Positions 45,586-56,263 of a stretch of DNA of 64,000 bases are shown here, piece after piece. The translations under genes and the position numbers were made by a program. Positions within the stretch are counted from its first letter, which is position 1. The number at the start of each line of letters is the position of its first letter. This DNA is from Hyphomicrobiaceae bacterium (GTDB lineage Bacteria > Pseudomonadota > Alphaproteobacteria > Rhizobiales > Devosiaceae), in assembly GCA_020638095.1 (NCBI GenBank), contig JACKJF010000004.1, positions 496,001 to 560,000 on the forward strand. The letters are read 5' to 3'. The notes beneath the pieces were generated by a model that saw nothing but the letters and a program-made list of their open reading frames with translations, did not search any database and was not told where the DNA came from.

Positions 45586-46571
45586 TGCTCTTCGGGATCC
45601 TGATCGGCTTCCGGCGTTTGTTTCACGTCGAAACCAAGCGCGGAAAAGGTGTTTTTCATGTGCTCTGGCAGCGGCGCGGTCACGTCGAGCCGCTTGCCCG
45701 ACGGCAATGCCAGGCTCAGCCGCCGAGCATGTAGATGGAGCCCCTCGCCCAAGCCATCCGGCCGCGTCCAGTTCCAGTTGTCGAGATTGAAATAGCGCGG
45801 GTCGTCGAGAATGGGCGTGCCAAGTTCCTGCAGGTGGACGCGCAACTGGTGCGTGCGGCCGGTCACCGGCTTCAGCGACACCCAGGCGAATTGCTGGCCG
45901 GCCCGGTCGATGACCGCATAGTGCGACATCGAATGCTGGGCGCCCTCGTCGCCCTTGTCGACAACGACCATCTGCTCGCCGTCTCCGGTACCGCGCTTGG
46001 CGAGGAAACAGGAAATTCGTCCCTGCGGCGGGTTGGGCACGCCGACCGTGACGGCCCAGTAGATTTTCCGTGCCGAGCGCGAGGCAAAGACCTTGCCGAG
46101 TTCGGCCGCCGCTCCGCGCGTCTTCGCCACCAGGAGGCAGCCAGACGTGTCCCGGTCGAGCCGGTGCACGAGCCTTGGCACCTCGCCCTTCTTGTTGGGA
46201 ATGTTTTTCAGGAGCCCGTCAATGTGCCGCTTCGTGCCGCTGCCACCCTGCACCGCCAACCCGTGCGGCTTGTTCAGCACCAGCACCTGCTCGTCCTCGT
46301 AAAGGATCAACGACCGGATGAAGGCCGCCTCGGCGGGATCGACCTTCGGCGCCTCCCGCACCCCTTCGACAATCGGTGGCACGCGAACCTGCATCCCGGC
46401 GTCGAGCCGTTCATTGGCCCTCACCCGCTTCTTGTCGACGCGAATGTGCCCGGCCCTGAGCATCTTCTGCAAATGCGAGAACGGCAACTGCGGGTAGTGC
46501 CGCTGGAACCAGCGGTCGACGCGCATGCCGGCATCGTCTGGCGTCACCTCGACAAGCGTCACGCCCGCCAT
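45582..46571 (-). CDS. RluA-family pseudouridine synthase (RluC-like)
   Basis: Modifies uridines in rRNA. It has 329 residues from the ATG at 46571, which overlaps the crcB stop. An N-terminal S4 RNA-binding domain (residues about 12-65) is followed by the catalytic domain with HRLDRDTSGCLLVAKT (catalytic Asp, near residue 138) and GRTHQLRVH. Length and domains fit RluC, but RluD/RluA cannot be excluded, so no symbol is set. Confidence 0.93.
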   Translation of the reverse strand: MAGVTLVEVTPDDAGMRVDRWFQRHYPQLPFSHLQKMLRAGHIRVDKKRVRANERLDAGMQVRVPPIVEGVREAPKVDPAEAAFIRSLILYEDEQVLVLNKPHGLAVQGGSGTKRHIDGLLKNIPNKKGEVPRLVHRLDRDTSGCLLVAKTRGAAAELGKVFASRSARKIYWAVTVGVPNPPQGRISCFLAKRGTGDGEQMVVVDKGDEGAQHSMSHYAVIDRAGQQFAWVSLKPVTGRTHQLRVHLQELGTPILDDPRYFNLDNWNWTRPDGLGEGLHLHARRLSLALPSGKRLDVTAPLPEHMKNTFSALGFDVKQTPEADQDPEEQ

Positions 46572-46951
46572 CAGGCGCCTCCCCGCATCAGGTAGAGCCC
46601 GACAAAAAGCGCGAGCAGCGAGGCCATCACCGAGACAAGGACATAGACCGAAAACCCGCCCCAATCGCCGCGCTCGATCAGCGTCACCGCATCAAGCGAA
46701 AACGCCGAGAAGGTCGTGAACCCGCCGAGCACGCCGACGGCACCGAACAGCCGCGCCTCGTTCTGCCAGCCCGGCGTGTTGCGCGCGAGAAAACCGATCA
46801 GAAGCCCCATGACGAGCGATCCCGCAATGTTGACCAGCAACGTGCCGTAGGGAAAACCGTGCCCCACCACCCGACCGACCCAAAGCCCCGCGCCATAGCG
46901 TGCCGACGCCCCGAGCGCGCCGCCAAGAGCGACAAGCAGAAATGCGTTCAT
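46571..46951 (-). CDS. crcB: Fluoride ion channel/transporter CrcB (Fluc)
   Basis: Exports fluoride as a dual-topology dimer. It has 126 residues, four membrane helices, and the LVNIAGSLVMGLLIGF (near residue 37) and GGFTTFSAFS (near residue 76) blocks that line the pore. It overlaps rarA by four bases at its start and the pseudouridine synthase by three at its end, leaving no space for a fluoride riboswitch. Confidence 0.95.
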   Translation of the reverse strand: MNAFLLVALGGALGASARYGAGLWVGRVVGHGFPYGTLLVNIAGSLVMGLLIGFLARNTPGWQNEARLFGAVGVLGGFTTFSAFSLDAVTLIERGDWGGFSVYVLVSVMASLLALFVGLYLMRGGA

Positions 46952-48291
46952 TGATCCTCGTCTCCGTCCGGCGCCGCCGCGCCGCGCGTCTGTTTTTTGG
47001 CCCGAAGCTTGTCGAAATAGTCGATGCGCTTGCCAATGTCGCGCTCAAAACCACGTTCCACCGGATTGTAGAAGCGCTGACGCCCGATTTTTTCGGGAAA
47101 GTAGTCCTGACCCGAAAAGCCCTCCGGCGTGTCGTGATCGTAGACGTAGCCTTCGCCGTAGCCCTCGGTCTTCATCAGTTTGGTCGGGGCGTTGAGAATG
47201 GACATTGGTGGAAGCGGTGAACCGGTTTTCCTGACCAGCGCCGTTGCGGCACCGAAGGCCGAATAGACCGCATTCGATTTTGGCGCGGTCGCGAGATAAA
47301 CAACCGCCTGCGCCAGCGCCAGTTCGCCCTCGGGCGTGCCCAGCATTTCATAGGCGTCCCGCGCGGCAACCGTCACAACCAGGGCCTGCGGATCGGCCAT
47401 GCCGACATCTTCAGACGCCATGCGGATCATCCGGCGGGCGAGAAAGAGCGGGTCCTCACCCGCATCGATCATCCGCGCGAAATAGTAGAGAGCCGCATCC
47501 GGGTCAGATCCGCGCACGGTCTTGTGCAGCGCAGAGATGAGGTTGTAGTGCCCGTCCTGTGCCTTGTCGTACACCGGCGCGCGCCGCTGAACGATGGCCA
47601 CAAGTCCCTTGGCATCAAGAATTTCATCAGGCCGCGCAGAAGCCAGAATTTCCTCGACCAGGCCGAGCAACGCCCGCCCGTCTCCGTCGGCCATGCCGAT
47701 CAGGGTTTGACGCGCATCCACATCGACCGGCAATCGCACCGAAAGCAGGACTTCAACCCGCTGGAGCAGCTTTTCAAGCGCTGCCTCGTCAAGCGACTTG
47801 AACCGCAGCACCTGCGCCCGGGAAAGCAGGGCTGCGTTAAGCTCGAAGCTCGGATTCTCGGTCGTGGCCCCGACCAGCACCACTGTTCCGTCTTCCATCA
47901 CCGGCAGGAAACCGTCCTGCTGCGCCCGGTTGAAACGGTGGATTTCGTCGACAAACAGCAGGGTTCGCTTACCCATACGGCGCGCCTGCCGCGCCCGGTC
48001 GAAGGCCTTCTTGAGGTCGGCAACACCGGAGAATACCGCTGAAATCTGATCGAAATCGAACCCGATCCGGTCGGCAAGCAATCGCGCAACCGTAGTCTTG
48101 CCGGTCCCCGGCGGTCCCCAAAGAATGAGCGAGCCGAGCCGGCCCGAGGCAATCATTCGCGTCAGCGCGCCCTCGGGGCCGATAAGGTGCTCCTGCCCGA
48201 TCACCTCATCAAGGGACTTTGGGCGCAACTGGTCGGCAAGTGGACGACCCTCGGTGTCCGCCGCCGGTTCGTCTTGTGCGAACAAATCCAT
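46948..48291 (-). CDS. rarA: Replication-associated recombination protein A (AAA+ ATPase)
   Basis: Clamp-loader-like ATPase acting at stalled forks. It has 447 residues from the ATG at 48291 (MDLFAQDEP), which opens with a clamp-binding-like segment; longer frames upstream are noise. Walker A GPPGTGKTT, Walker B LFVDEIHRFNRAQQD, sensor 1 GATTENPSF and the C-terminal tetramerisation region (DPDAALYYFARM) are intact. First gene of the minus-strand run to ATP12. Confidence 0.95.
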   Translation of the reverse strand: MDLFAQDEPAADTEGRPLADQLRPKSLDEVIGQEHLIGPEGALTRMIASGRLGSLILWGPPGTGKTTVARLLADRIGFDFDQISAVFSGVADLKKAFDRARQARRMGKRTLLFVDEIHRFNRAQQDGFLPVMEDGTVVLVGATTENPSFELNAALLSRAQVLRFKSLDEAALEKLLQRVEVLLSVRLPVDVDARQTLIGMADGDGRALLGLVEEILASARPDEILDAKGLVAIVQRRAPVYDKAQDGHYNLISALHKTVRGSDPDAALYYFARMIDAGEDPLFLARRMIRMASEDVGMADPQALVVTVAARDAYEMLGTPEGELALAQAVVYLATAPKSNAVYSAFGAATALVRKTGSPLPPMSILNAPTKLMKTEGYGEGYVYDHDTPEGFSGQDYFPEKIGRQRFYNPVERGFERDIGKRIDYFDKLRAKKQTRGAAAPDGDEDQ

Positions 48292-48364
48292 GATCCCGCC
48301 GACCTGCCTCAGCCTAGGTCCAAAGCTATGCCCTTGCCCCAAAGCCAGCAAGAGCCCGGAAACA

Positions 48365-49384
48365 TCAGTCGAGCCCGAACCTGACAAGGCTTTCGGCTGT
48401 GTCGAGCACCGACTGCCGTGCGCTCGTATAGGGGCGGCCGAGAAGCGCCTCACCACGCTCGCGCGAATAGATGCGCTGCGTTTCAAGGTCCGCCGCGATT
48501 TGGGAAAGCTCCGGGATAAGCCCTTTGAAAAGCTTCAGCACCCAGAGCGGCGCCATGCGCTTGACGATCTTCCGGTCCGGATAGGCTTGGCGAAGAATGT
48601 CGGCAATCCCCGAAAAGGTGATGTAGTCGCCCGCGGCAAGCACCCGCTGATTGGCGACCGCGTCATCGTCGAGCGCATTGATATGCATCTCGCCAAGGTC
48701 CCGCACGTCGATGGCACTGAATCCGGTCGGCGGCATGGCGGGAATCATTCCGGCCAGCGGCTGCTGCACCGCTTGAACCGAAACGCTCGCGTCCGGGTCC
48801 GAAATCGGCCCGATGATCATCGACGGACAGATCGTCGTCAGGCTCAGCCCACTTCCGGCGGCCATGTCCCATGCTGCCCGCTCTGCATGTGTCTTGGCAC
48901 GGGCATAGGCCCAGCGATGTTCGATGCCGTCGGGATCAGTCCAGTCGTCTTCGTCAAGGTGCAGCTCGCCTTTCGGGTTGCCATGACCATATCCGATTGC
49001 CGCGATCGAACTCGTCATCACGACCCGTGGGATTTCGGCGTCGATGGCCGCCTGCAAGACGCGCCTTGTGCCCTCGACCGCTGGCCTAAGAGCCACATCG
49101 GGGTCACGCGGCTCCTTGGCATAGACAACCATTGCGGTGTGAACCACCGCATCGGCGCCCGCCATTGCCTCATTCCACCCATTGTCGGCCAGAAGGTCTG
49201 CTTCCGCAAAGCTGAGATTTTCGGATGGCTCGCCAACCCAGTCACGCATGATGGCACCGATCTGGTCGGCCTTGCGCATGTCGCGCAGCGTGCCGCGCAC
49301 CTTGAGGCCACGCCGCAATGCCTCGGCAATGATGTGTTTCGCCACGTAGCCGCTTGCGCCCGTTACCACGATGGTTTTGCTCAT
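48365..49384 (-). CDS. NAD(P)-dependent epimerase/reductase (extended SDR family)
   Basis: 339 residues from the ATG at 49384, which has GGAGGG upstream. The Rossmann nucleotide motif TGASGYVAKHI, the catalytic YxxxK in AYARAKTHAE (near residue 160) and the downstream GPISDPDASVSVQAV block match dihydroflavonol-reductase-like extended SDRs. The substrate is unknown. It lies between the ribosomal terminator and rarA as a separate gene. Confidence 0.92.
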   Translation of the reverse strand: MSKTIVVTGASGYVAKHIIAEALRRGLKVRGTLRDMRKADQIGAIMRDWVGEPSENLSFAEADLLADNGWNEAMAGADAVVHTAMVVYAKEPRDPDVALRPAVEGTRRVLQAAIDAEIPRVVMTSSIAAIGYGHGNPKGELHLDEDDWTDPDGIEHRWAYARAKTHAERAAWDMAAGSGLSLTTICPSMIIGPISDPDASVSVQAVQQPLAGMIPAMPPTGFSAIDVRDLGEMHINALDDDAVANQRVLAAGDYITFSGIADILRQAYPDRKIVKRMAPLWVLKLFKGLIPELSQIAADLETQRIYSRERGEALLGRPYTSARQSVLDTAESLVRFGLD

Positions 49385-49412
49385 GCGTCCCTCCCGGTCC
49401 TGCCGAACCAGC

Positions 49413-49446
49413 ATAAAAAAGGCAGCCGCAGAAAAGCGGCTGCCTT
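49413..49446 (-). terminator. Terminator of the ribosomal super-operon
   Basis: 11-bp stem AAGGCAGCCGC (49446-49436 on minus) with its complement (49429-49419) and a run of T on the minus strand (49420-49415). It lies 26 bases after the rplQ stop. Confidence 0.93.
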
Positions 49447-49471
49447 GGAATTTCGTCCCGGTAAGATCGGC

Positions 49472-49897
49472 TTACGCCGCTTCTTCCTCTGCAGCCACGA
49501 CATCGGCGGTCGGACCGGAATCCTGGCCCTTGGCGCTTTCGTCGCGGTCGACGAGCTCGATTACCGCCATCGGCGAATTGTCGCCGTAGCGGAACCCGGC
49601 CTTGAGCACCCGCGTATAGCCGCCCTGGCGCTCCTGATAGCGCGGTCCGAGGACTTCGAACAGCTTGCCGACCATGTCGACGTCGCGGACCTTGGAAATC
49701 GCCTGCCGGCGGGCATGCAGATCACCGCGCTTGGCGAGGGTGATCAGCTTGTCCATGATCGGCTTGAGTTCCTTGGCCTTGGGCAGCGTCGTCACGATCT
49801 GTTCGTGCTTGATCAGCGACGCGGACATGTTTGCGAACATGGCCGTGCGATGGCTCGACGTGCGGTTCAGCTTGCGTCCAGATTTGCCGTGGCGCAT
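49472..49897 (-). CDS. rplQ: 50S ribosomal protein L17
   Basis: 141 residues. The N-terminal [23 protein letters not shown] block is diagnostic. The C-terminal ~20 residues are an acidic Ala/Glu tail ([20 protein letters not shown]), longer than the E. coli protein. Last gene of the super-operon. Confidence 0.97.
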   Translation of the reverse strand: MRHGKSGRKLNRTSSHRTAMFANMSASLIKHEQIVTTLPKAKELKPIMDKLITLAKRGDLHARRQAISKVRDVDMVGKLFEVLGPRYQERQGGYTRVLKAGFRYGDNSPMAVIELVDRDESAKGQDSGPTADVVAAEEEAA

Positions 49898-49958
49898 CTC
49901 AACTCTCCTTTACACCATGCCCGAGGGCATGAATTCCACTCTGGGTCAGCGGCGACGA

Positions 49959-50975
49959 TCAATAGTGATCTTCGAACCGCTTGGCCAATTCATCAATATT
50001 TTCAGGCGGCCAGTTGGCCACGTCCATGCCAAGGTGCAGGCCCATCTGTGCCAGCACTTCCTTGATCTCGTTCAGCGACTTGCGCCCGAAGTTCGGCGTG
50101 CGCAGCATTTCCGATTCCGTTTTTTGAATCAGATCGCCGATGTAAACGATGTTGTCGTTCTTCAGGCAATTGGCCGAACGCACGCTGAGTTCGAGCTCGT
50201 CGACCTTTTTGAGAAGGGCCGGATTGAACGCCAGCTCCGGCACGCTTTCCTGCGCGGTTTCCTTGTGCGGCTCTTCGAAATTGACGAAGACCGACAGCTG
50301 GTCCTGCAGAATGCGCGCCGCAAAGGCGACCGCATCTTCCGGCGTGATCGCGCCGTTCGACTCGACCGTCATGGTCAGCTTGTCATAGTCGAGAACCTGA
50401 CCTTCGCGGGTCGGCTCGACCTTGTAGCTGACGCGCTTGACCGGCGAATAAAGCGAATCCACCGGAATGAAGCCGATCGGCGCATCTTCCGGACGGTTCT
50501 TTTCGGCCGTCACGTAGCCCTTGCCGGTGCTCACGGTAAACTCGATCCGGAGTTCCGCGCCATCGTCAAGGTGCGCCAGAACCAGATCGGGATTGAGAAT
50601 TTCGATGTCGCCGGTCGTTTCGATGTCCCCGGCGACGACCGCGCCCGGACCCTTCTTGGAGAGCATAAGGCGCTTGGAGCCTTCGCTTTCCATCTTGACC
50701 GCGATTTCCTTGACGTTCAGCACCAGGTCGGTCGTGTCTTCGCGAACGCCCGGGACCGAGGAGAATTCGTGCAACACGCCATCGATCTGCATCGCGGTCA
50801 CGGCTGCACCCTGCAGCGACGACAGCAGGACGCGCCGCAGCGCATTGCCCAGCGTCAGGCCATAGCCGCGTTCCAGCGGCTCGGCGATGATGGTGGCCTT
50901 GCGATTGTCCGAGTCGTTGACGGAAATATCGAGCTTGGTCGGTTTGATAAGTGCTTGCCAGTTGTCCTGGATCAC
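49959..50975 (-). CDS. rpoA: DNA-directed RNA polymerase subunit alpha
   Basis: 338 residues from the GTG at 50975, giving an N-terminus [12 protein letters not shown] that matches the usual MIQKNWQELIKP of relatives; AAGGA lies nine bases before it. The ATG at 50984 lies right against that AAAAGG and is less likely. The N-terminal assembly domain ([26 protein letters not shown]) and C-terminal DNA/UP-element-binding domain ([29 protein letters not shown]) are complete. Confidence 0.97.
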   Translation of the reverse strand: MIQDNWQALIKPTKLDISVNDSDNRKATIIAEPLERGYGLTLGNALRRVLLSSLQGAAVTAMQIDGVLHEFSSVPGVREDTTDLVLNVKEIAVKMESEGSKRLMLSKKGPGAVVAGDIETTGDIEILNPDLVLAHLDDGAELRIEFTVSTGKGYVTAEKNRPEDAPIGFIPVDSLYSPVKRVSYKVEPTREGQVLDYDKLTMTVESNGAITPEDAVAFAARILQDQLSVFVNFEEPHKETAQESVPELAFNPALLKKVDELELSVRSANCLKNDNIVYIGDLIQKTESEMLRTPNFGRKSLNEIKEVLAQMGLHLGMDVANWPPENIDELAKRFEDHY

Positions 50976-51063
50976 GTTCAACATCCTTTTCAGAATACGC
51001 GGCGGTGTGCGCCGCTTGCCGCAATTGGTTGAAGCCCCCCATCCAATCGGGGGCGTCAATCAG

Positions 51064-51456
51064 TTACACGCGACGACGCTTACGGGGACGGCACCCATTG
51101 TGCGGGATCGCCGTAACGTCGCGGATGCTGGTGACATTGAAACCAGCTGCCTGCAGCGCACGCAGCGCTGACTCACGGCCCGAACCGGGGCCGCGCACTT
51201 CGACCTCGAGGGTCTTCATGCCATGTTCCTGCGCCTTGCGCGCCGCATCTTCTGCGGCAACCTGCGCAGCATAAGGGGTCGACTTACGCGAGCCCTTGAA
51301 GCCCATCGTGCCGGCGGACGACCATGCAATCGCATTGCCCTGCGCGTCGGTGATGGTGATCATGGTGTTGTTGAATGAGGCGTTCACGTGTGCGACGCCT
51401 GTGATGATGTTCTTGCGTTCGCGACGGCGAACGCGGGTCGTGTCGGCTTTGGCCAT
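51064..51456 (-). CDS. rpsK: 30S ribosomal protein S11
   Basis: 130 residues with [27 protein letters not shown] and [11 protein letters not shown] at the end. Normal length; in the alpha operon before rpoA. Confidence 0.98.
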   Translation of the reverse strand: MAKADTTRVRRRERKNIITGVAHVNASFNNTMITITDAQGNAIAWSSAGTMGFKGSRKSTPYAAQVAAEDAARKAQEHGMKTLEVEVRGPGSGRESALRALQAAGFNVTSIRDVTAIPHNGCRPRKRRRV

Positions 51457-51528
51457 TTTCGTCCTTTTTCGATCTCATCGCCACCCGAACGGGCGAGTGG
51501 CTCCACCGGGAACCCTAAAAGGGCACCC

Positions 51529-51897
51529 TTATTTCTTCTTGCCCGCGATCGGCTTAGCCGGACCCTTGCGGGTACGGGCATTGGTGTGGGTGCGCTGGCC
51601 ATGGACCGGAAGTCCGCGGCGATGGCGCAGGCCACGATAGTTGCCAAGATCCATGAGGCGCTTGATGTTCATTGCAACGTTGCGGCGAAGGTCGCCCTCC
51701 ACCACGTGGTCGCGGTCGATCGTCTCGCGGATCTGGATGACCTCGGAATCGGTCAGCTCGTTCACCCGCCGCTCCGGCGGAATGTTGACGGCAGCACAGA
51801 TCTGCTCGGCCTTCTTCGGGCCGATCCCGTGAATATATTGCAGTCCAATCACAACGCGCTTGTTGGTTGGAATGTTGACGCCAGCGATACGAGCCAC
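51529..51897 (-). CDS. rpsM: 30S ribosomal protein S13
   Basis: 122 residues: [18 protein letters not shown] at the start, [26 protein letters not shown] at the end of the core. It follows a 194-base gap after adk that holds a good promoter (52030-52058), so it starts a sub-operon. Confidence 0.98.
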   Translation of the reverse strand: MARIAGVNIPTNKRVVIGLQYIHGIGPKKAEQICAAVNIPPERRVNELTDSEVIQIRETIDRDHVVEGDLRRNVAMNIKRLMDLGNYRGLRHRRGLPVHGQRTHTNARTRKGPAKPIAGKKK

Positions 51898-52029
51898 GTC
51901 TCTTCTCCTTGTTCCGGTCTCAAGCCCTTCCCGGACCTGAGCCTACTCAGCAATAAGGGACCGGCAAACGACCCCTACATTTTCATGCAAGACCCGAATC
52001 CAGTCCAAATTGCCTTGAAGACTGGCGGG

Positions 52030-52058
52030 TTCATAAGGATAAAGCCCAGACCTGTCAA
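52030..52058 (-). promoter_or_regulatory. Probable promoter for rpsM-rpsK-rpoA-rplQ
   Basis: On the minus strand TTGACA (52058-52053), exactly 17 bases, TATGAA (52035-52030), in the 194-base gap between adk and rpsM. Six of six and four of six matches with ideal spacing. Confidence 0.75.
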
Positions 52059-52091
52059 CACGTCTTGACGCGTGACCGGCGCGGGCCGTTC

Positions 52092-52661
52092 CTAGCTTGC
52101 AAGCACCCTTTCAATCGCTGCGGAAACCTCTTCGATGGACGCCATGCCATCGACTGATTTCAGCAGCCCCTTGTTCTCGTAAAAATCCACCAGCGGCGCA
52201 GTCTGGGCACGATAGACGTCGAGCCGGTTCCGTAGAACCTCTTCGTTGTCGTCGGCGCGAACCTGGCCGCTTTCCGCCGCCCGCGTCTTGATCCGGTCGA
52301 TCAGCGCCTCGGCGTCCACCTTGATCTCGACCACCCCGTCAAGGGCGATGCCCTTTTCCTCGAGCATCCGGTCCAGCGCTTCGGCCTGGCCGATCGTGCG
52401 CGGGAACCCGTCGAGAATGAAACCGTTGGCCGTGTCCGCCTCGTCGATCCGCTCGGAAACGATGGCGCAGACAATATCGTCGGAGACGAGATCGCCCCGG
52501 TCCATCACTTCCTTGGCCTGCATGCCAAGCACAGTCTGGGCAGCAATCGCTCCGCGCAGGATGTCTCCCGTCGAAAGCTGCGGAATCGCATACCGCTCCA
52601 TCAATATTTTCGCCTGGGTACCCTTTCCGGCACCCGGCGGACCGAGCAGAATAAGTCGCAT
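52092..52661 (-). CDS. adk: Adenylate kinase
   Basis: Interconverts ATP, ADP and AMP. It has 189 residues with [18 protein letters not shown] and [11 protein letters not shown]. It is the short form: the LID region is a brief [23 protein letters not shown] segment without the zinc cysteines. The ATG overlaps the secY stop (TGATG). Confidence 0.97.
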   Translation of the reverse strand: MRLILLGPPGAGKGTQAKILMERYAIPQLSTGDILRGAIAAQTVLGMQAKEVMDRGDLVSDDIVCAIVSERIDEADTANGFILDGFPRTIGQAEALDRMLEEKGIALDGVVEIKVDAEALIDRIKTRAAESGQVRADDNEEVLRNRLDVYRAQTAPLVDFYENKGLLKSVDGMASIEEVSAAIERVLAS

Positions 52662-54001
52662 CACCGCCGCCTTCTCCCCCCGAGTCGCGAGCGTTTGATC
52701 AGCCCGTCATATTGCTGGGCGATCAGATGGCTTTGAATCTGCGAAATCGTATCAAGCGTCACGCTGACCATGATCAGCAGCGACGTGCCGCCAAGGAACG
52801 CCGAAACGTTCAGCTGCGACACGAGGAATTCGGGAATGAGCGCCACAAACATCAGATAGAGCGCCCCGAGCACCGTGATGCGGCTCAACACGAAATCGAT
52901 ATGCGCGGCGGTGCGTTCGCCAGGACGAATACCCGGAATGAAGCCGCCGGAACGCTTGAGATTGTCCGCCGTGTCGGTCGGGTTGAAAACGATCGACGTG
53001 TAGAAGAACGAGAAGAAGACGATCAGCCCGGCGTAAAGCGCGAGATAAAGCGGCTGCCCGCGCCCAAGAAGCGCGGAAATCACGCCCAGCCACCCGCCGG
53101 TCGCGCCGGAATTGGCGGCAAAGGAGGTGAACGTTGCTGGCAGCAGCAGCAGAGACGACGCGAAGATCACCGGAATGACGCCGGACGTGTTGAGCTTCAG
53201 CGGCAGGTGCGACGTGTCGCCCTGGAACATCTTGTTGCCGACCTGACGCTTCGGATACTGGATCAGAAGCCGCCTCTGGGCCCGCTCGAAGAAGACGATG
53301 ACACCAATGACGGCGATGCCAAGGACGAAGATGGCGACCACGCCAAGCGTCGGCAAGGCGCCAGTGCGGCTGAGCTCGAGCGTCTGCGCCAGTGAAGCCG
53401 GCAGCGACGCCACAATACCCGAAAAGATGATCAGCGAAATGCCGTTGCCGACGCCGCGCGAGGTGATCTGCTCACCAAGCCACATCAGGAACATCGTGCC
53501 GCCGACCAGCGAAATCACCGTCGAAATGCGGAACATCCAGCCCGGTTCGAGCACCACGCCTTGCGAGCCTTCAAGGCCCATGGCGATGCCGTAGCCCTGG
53601 ATGGCGCAGAACACCACAGCCAGGTAGCGGGTGTACTGATTCATCTTGCGACGGCCCGCCTCGCCTTCCTTCTTCAGCTGTTCGAGCTGCGGCACGGCGC
53701 TCGCAAGCACCTGCACGATGATCGAGGCGGTGATGTAGGGAATGAGGTTCAGCGCAAAAATGGCCATGCGTTTGACCGCACCGCCGGAAAAGAGGTTGAA
53801 CATGCCCGCAAGACCCTGCGAGGCATTTTCGAAGGTCTGCGCATAGGCGTCCGGATCAATGCCCGGCAGCGGAATGTAGGTTCCCAGTCGATAGACCAGC
53901 AGCGCACCCAGGGTGAACAGGATGCGCTGTTGCAGTTCTTTGGCCTTGGAAAAGGTCGAAAAGCTGAGATTGCTCGCGAGTTGTTCGGCTGCAGACGCCA
54001 T
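52661..54001 (-). CDS. secY: Protein translocase subunit SecY
   Basis: Main channel of the Sec translocon, 446 residues with ten membrane helices. [15 protein letters not shown], the plug region, and [31 protein letters not shown] are typical blocks. Basic C-terminal tail ([11 protein letters not shown]). Between rplO and adk as usual. Confidence 0.97.
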   Translation of the reverse strand: MASAAEQLASNLSFSTFSKAKELQQRILFTLGALLVYRLGTYIPLPGIDPDAYAQTFENASQGLAGMFNLFSGGAVKRMAIFALNLIPYITASIIVQVLASAVPQLEQLKKEGEAGRRKMNQYTRYLAVVFCAIQGYGIAMGLEGSQGVVLEPGWMFRISTVISLVGGTMFLMWLGEQITSRGVGNGISLIIFSGIVASLPASLAQTLELSRTGALPTLGVVAIFVLGIAVIGVIVFFERAQRRLLIQYPKRQVGNKMFQGDTSHLPLKLNTSGVIPVIFASSLLLLPATFTSFAANSGATGGWLGVISALLGRGQPLYLALYAGLIVFFSFFYTSIVFNPTDTADNLKRSGGFIPGIRPGERTAAHIDFVLSRITVLGALYLMFVALIPEFLVSQLNVSAFLGGTSLLIMVSVTLDTISQIQSHLIAQQYDGLIKRSRLGGRRRR

Positions 54002-54030
54002 GATCTCTCCGCTTGCGGTCGACGGGTCCG

Positions 54031-54519
54031 TTACTCGGCGGACGCCGCCGCTTCAGTTTCAATCAGGTCGACCTTGCCGCCCTGCGCTTCGATCGCCGCG
54101 GCCGCGCCGGCCGATGCGTGAATGACCTTGAACGTAACCTTCTTGGAGGTGAAGGCGCCCTGCCCGTTGATCAGGCGCACGCCATCGCGCTTGCGATTGA
54201 TGACCCCGGCAGCAACCAGCGCCTCGGCATCGATCACGCCCTTGGCGTCGAGCTTGCCGGCATCAATCGCGGCCTGGATGCGGTCGAGCCGCACGCCGAC
54301 ATAGTGCTTGGCGTTCGGCACGTTGAAGCCGCGCTTCGGCATGCGCATGTGCAGCGGCATCTGCCCGCCTTCATATCCCTTGATGGCCACGCCCGAACGC
54401 GACTTCTGACCCTTGACGCCGCGGCCGCCGGTCTTGCCCTTGCCCGACCCGATGCCTCGGCCCACACGAATGCGGTCCTTGTTGGCGCCGGCGTTGTCCT
54501 TGATTTCGTTAAGACGCAT
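54031..54519 (-). CDS. rplO: 50S ribosomal protein L15
   Basis: 162 residues, [45 protein letters not shown] N-terminus (Gly/Lys/Arg-rich), acidic Ala-rich end ([11 protein letters not shown]). Standard spc-operon place between rpmD and secY. Confidence 0.98.
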   Translation of the reverse strand: MRLNEIKDNAGANKDRIRVGRGIGSGKGKTGGRGVKGQKSRSGVAIKGYEGGQMPLHMRMPKRGFNVPNAKHYVGVRLDRIQAAIDAGKLDAKGVIDAEALVAAGVINRKRDGVRLINGQGAFTSKKVTFKVIHASAGAAAAIEAQGGKVDLIETEAAASAE

Positions 54520-54535
54520 TTCTCAAAACCTTTGC

Positions 54536-54724
54536 TTAGGCCTCGTCCACGACGCGGACGAGATGGGCAACCTTGCGGATCATGCCGCGCACCGAGGAAC
54601 TGTCCTCAAGCGTCCGGCGGCGATGCAGCTTGTTAAGGCCGAGACCGACCAGCGTCGCACGCTGGACCTTGTCGCGGCGGATCGGGCTGCCGGTCTGTTC
54701 GATGGTGATGGTCTTGCTGGCCAT
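54536..54724 (-). CDS. rpmD: 50S ribosomal protein L30
   Basis: 62 residues from the ATG at 54724 ([10 protein letters not shown]). [22 protein letters not shown] and [13 protein letters not shown] are diagnostic. A longer in-frame ORF reaches into rpsE but is a shadow. Confidence 0.96.
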   Translation of the reverse strand: MASKTITIEQTGSPIRRDKVQRATLVGLGLNKLHRRRTLEDSSSVRGMIRKVAHLVRVVDEA

Positions 54725-54749
54725 TCTATCTGCTCCACTCGGCACTTGA

Positions 54750-55280
54750 TCAGGCGTCGGCCGCGGCTTCACCGCGACGGGCCTGCAGTTCGGAAACCTT
54801 GAGACCGCGCCGGGCCGCAACCGAGCGCGGGCTGTCGACGTTCTTGAGTGCGTCGAACGTGGCACGAACCATGTTGTAGGGATTGGCGCTGCCGATCGAC
54901 TTGGCAACGACGTCGTGAACGCCGAGCATTTCAAACACGGCGCGCATCGGACCACCCGCGATGATGCCGGTACCGGCCGGGGCGGCGCGCACATGCACCT
55001 TTCCGGCACCATGACGGCCATTGGCGTCGTGGTGCAGGGTGCGCCCTTCGCGCAGCGGCACGCGGATCAACTGGCGCTTGGCCTGCTCGGTCGCCTTGCG
55101 GATGGCCTCAGGCACTTCGCGAGCCTTGCCATGACCGAAGCCGACGCGACCCTTTTGGTCACCCACCACAACCAGCGCGGCAAAGCCGAACCGGCGTCCG
55201 CCCTTCACCACCTTGGCCACGCGGTTGATATGCACCAGGCGATCTGCAAATTCGCTTTCGCGTTCCTGGACGTCTCTCAT
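54750..55280 (-). CDS. rpsE: 30S ribosomal protein S5
   Basis: 176 residues: [43 protein letters not shown] and [18 protein letters not shown]. The N-terminal tail is shorter than in many relatives, which often have 10-15 more charged residues. Confidence 0.97.
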   Translation of the reverse strand: MRDVQERESEFADRLVHINRVAKVVKGGRRFGFAALVVVGDQKGRVGFGHGKAREVPEAIRKATEQAKRQLIRVPLREGRTLHHDANGRHGAGKVHVRAAPAGTGIIAGGPMRAVFEMLGVHDVVAKSIGSANPYNMVRATFDALKNVDSPRSVAARRGLKVSELQARRGEAAADA

Positions 55281-55322
55281 TGTTTCAACCAGTTCTGCTT
55301 CGTGTTCGTTCTAATCGGTTTG

Positions 55323-55682
55323 TCAGAATTTCAGGCCGGCTTCACGCGCGGAATCGGCCAGGGCCTTGACGCGGCCGTGGAAGAGATATCCGCCACGATC
55401 GAAGACCACGTCGGTGATCCCGGCCTTGACGGCGCGCTCGCCAACCAGCTTGCCCACCGCCTCGGCGGCCGCCGTGTTGTTCGACTTGAGTTGGCCGCGC
55501 AGTTCCTTGTCGAGGCTCGAGGCCGCGGCCAGCGTCGTGCCGGTCACGTCGTCGATCACCTGCGCATAGATATTGTTGCCGGTGCGGTGCACCGAAAGGC
55601 GCGGACGCCCGTTGGCCCGGGCCTTCAGGGTGCGGCGGACGCGCAGACTGCGGCGGCGCAATGCTTCGATACGAGTACCCAT
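55323..55682 (-). CDS. rplR: 50S ribosomal protein L18
   Basis: 119 residues with [19 protein letters not shown] and [26 protein letters not shown]. Binds 5S rRNA together with L5. Normal place after rplF. Confidence 0.97.
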   Translation of the reverse strand: MGTRIEALRRRSLRVRRTLKARANGRPRLSVHRTGNNIYAQVIDDVTGTTLAAASSLDKELRGQLKSNNTAAAEAVGKLVGERAVKAGITDVVFDRGGYLFHGRVKALADSAREAGLKF

Positions 55683-55693
55683 CCCCGGGCTCC

Positions 55694-56224
55694 TTACTTC
55701 TTCTTGCCTTCCTTGCGGAAGATATGTTCGTTTTCGTAGCGCACGCCCTTGCCCTTGTAGGGTTCAGGCGGACGATAGTCGCGAATGTCGGCGGCGACCT
55801 GGCCCACGGCGCACTTGTCGATGCCGCTGACGATGATTTCCGTCGGCGTCGGGGTCGCAAGCGAAATGCCGTCCGGCGCCTTGTAGATGACTTCGTGGCT
55901 GAACCCGAGCGACAGCTTCAGGTCGTTACCCTGCATTGCCGCGCGATAGCCGACGCCGGTGATCTGCAGCTTCTTTTCGAAACCTTTCGAAACGCCGTGC
56001 ACCACATTATTGACCAGCGCCCGGGTCGTACCCCAGTTGGCGCGTGCCTGCTTGGTGTCGTTCGCCGGCGTCATCACCAGACCTTCGTCGGTCTGCTCGA
56101 TGTTCACGTCGTCGAGAAGATCAACGCTGAGTTCACCCTTGGCGCCCTTGGCGGTCACGGTGTTGCCGTTGATCGTAATCGTCACGCCGCTCAGACCGAC
56201 CGGCAGTTTGCCCATACGAGACAT
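55694..56224 (-). CDS. rplF: 50S ribosomal protein L6
   Basis: 176 residues; [21 protein letters not shown] at the N-terminus and the C-terminal [26 protein letters not shown] block, both diagnostic. Confidence 0.97.
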   Translation of the reverse strand: MSRMGKLPVGLSGVTITINGNTVTAKGAKGELSVDLLDDVNIEQTDEGLVMTPANDTKQARANWGTTRALVNNVVHGVSKGFEKKLQITGVGYRAAMQGNDLKLSLGFSHEVIYKAPDGISLATPTPTEIIVSGIDKCAVGQVAADIRDYRPPEPYKGKGVRYENEHIFRKEGKKK

Positions 56225-56263
56225 AGTTCAAAACCTTCCCGGTTTGCCGAGTACCCCGCCGGT

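Noticed and set aside
46952..46990. Fluoride riboswitch ahead of crcB
   Set aside because: crcB overlaps the end of rarA, leaving no leader for one.
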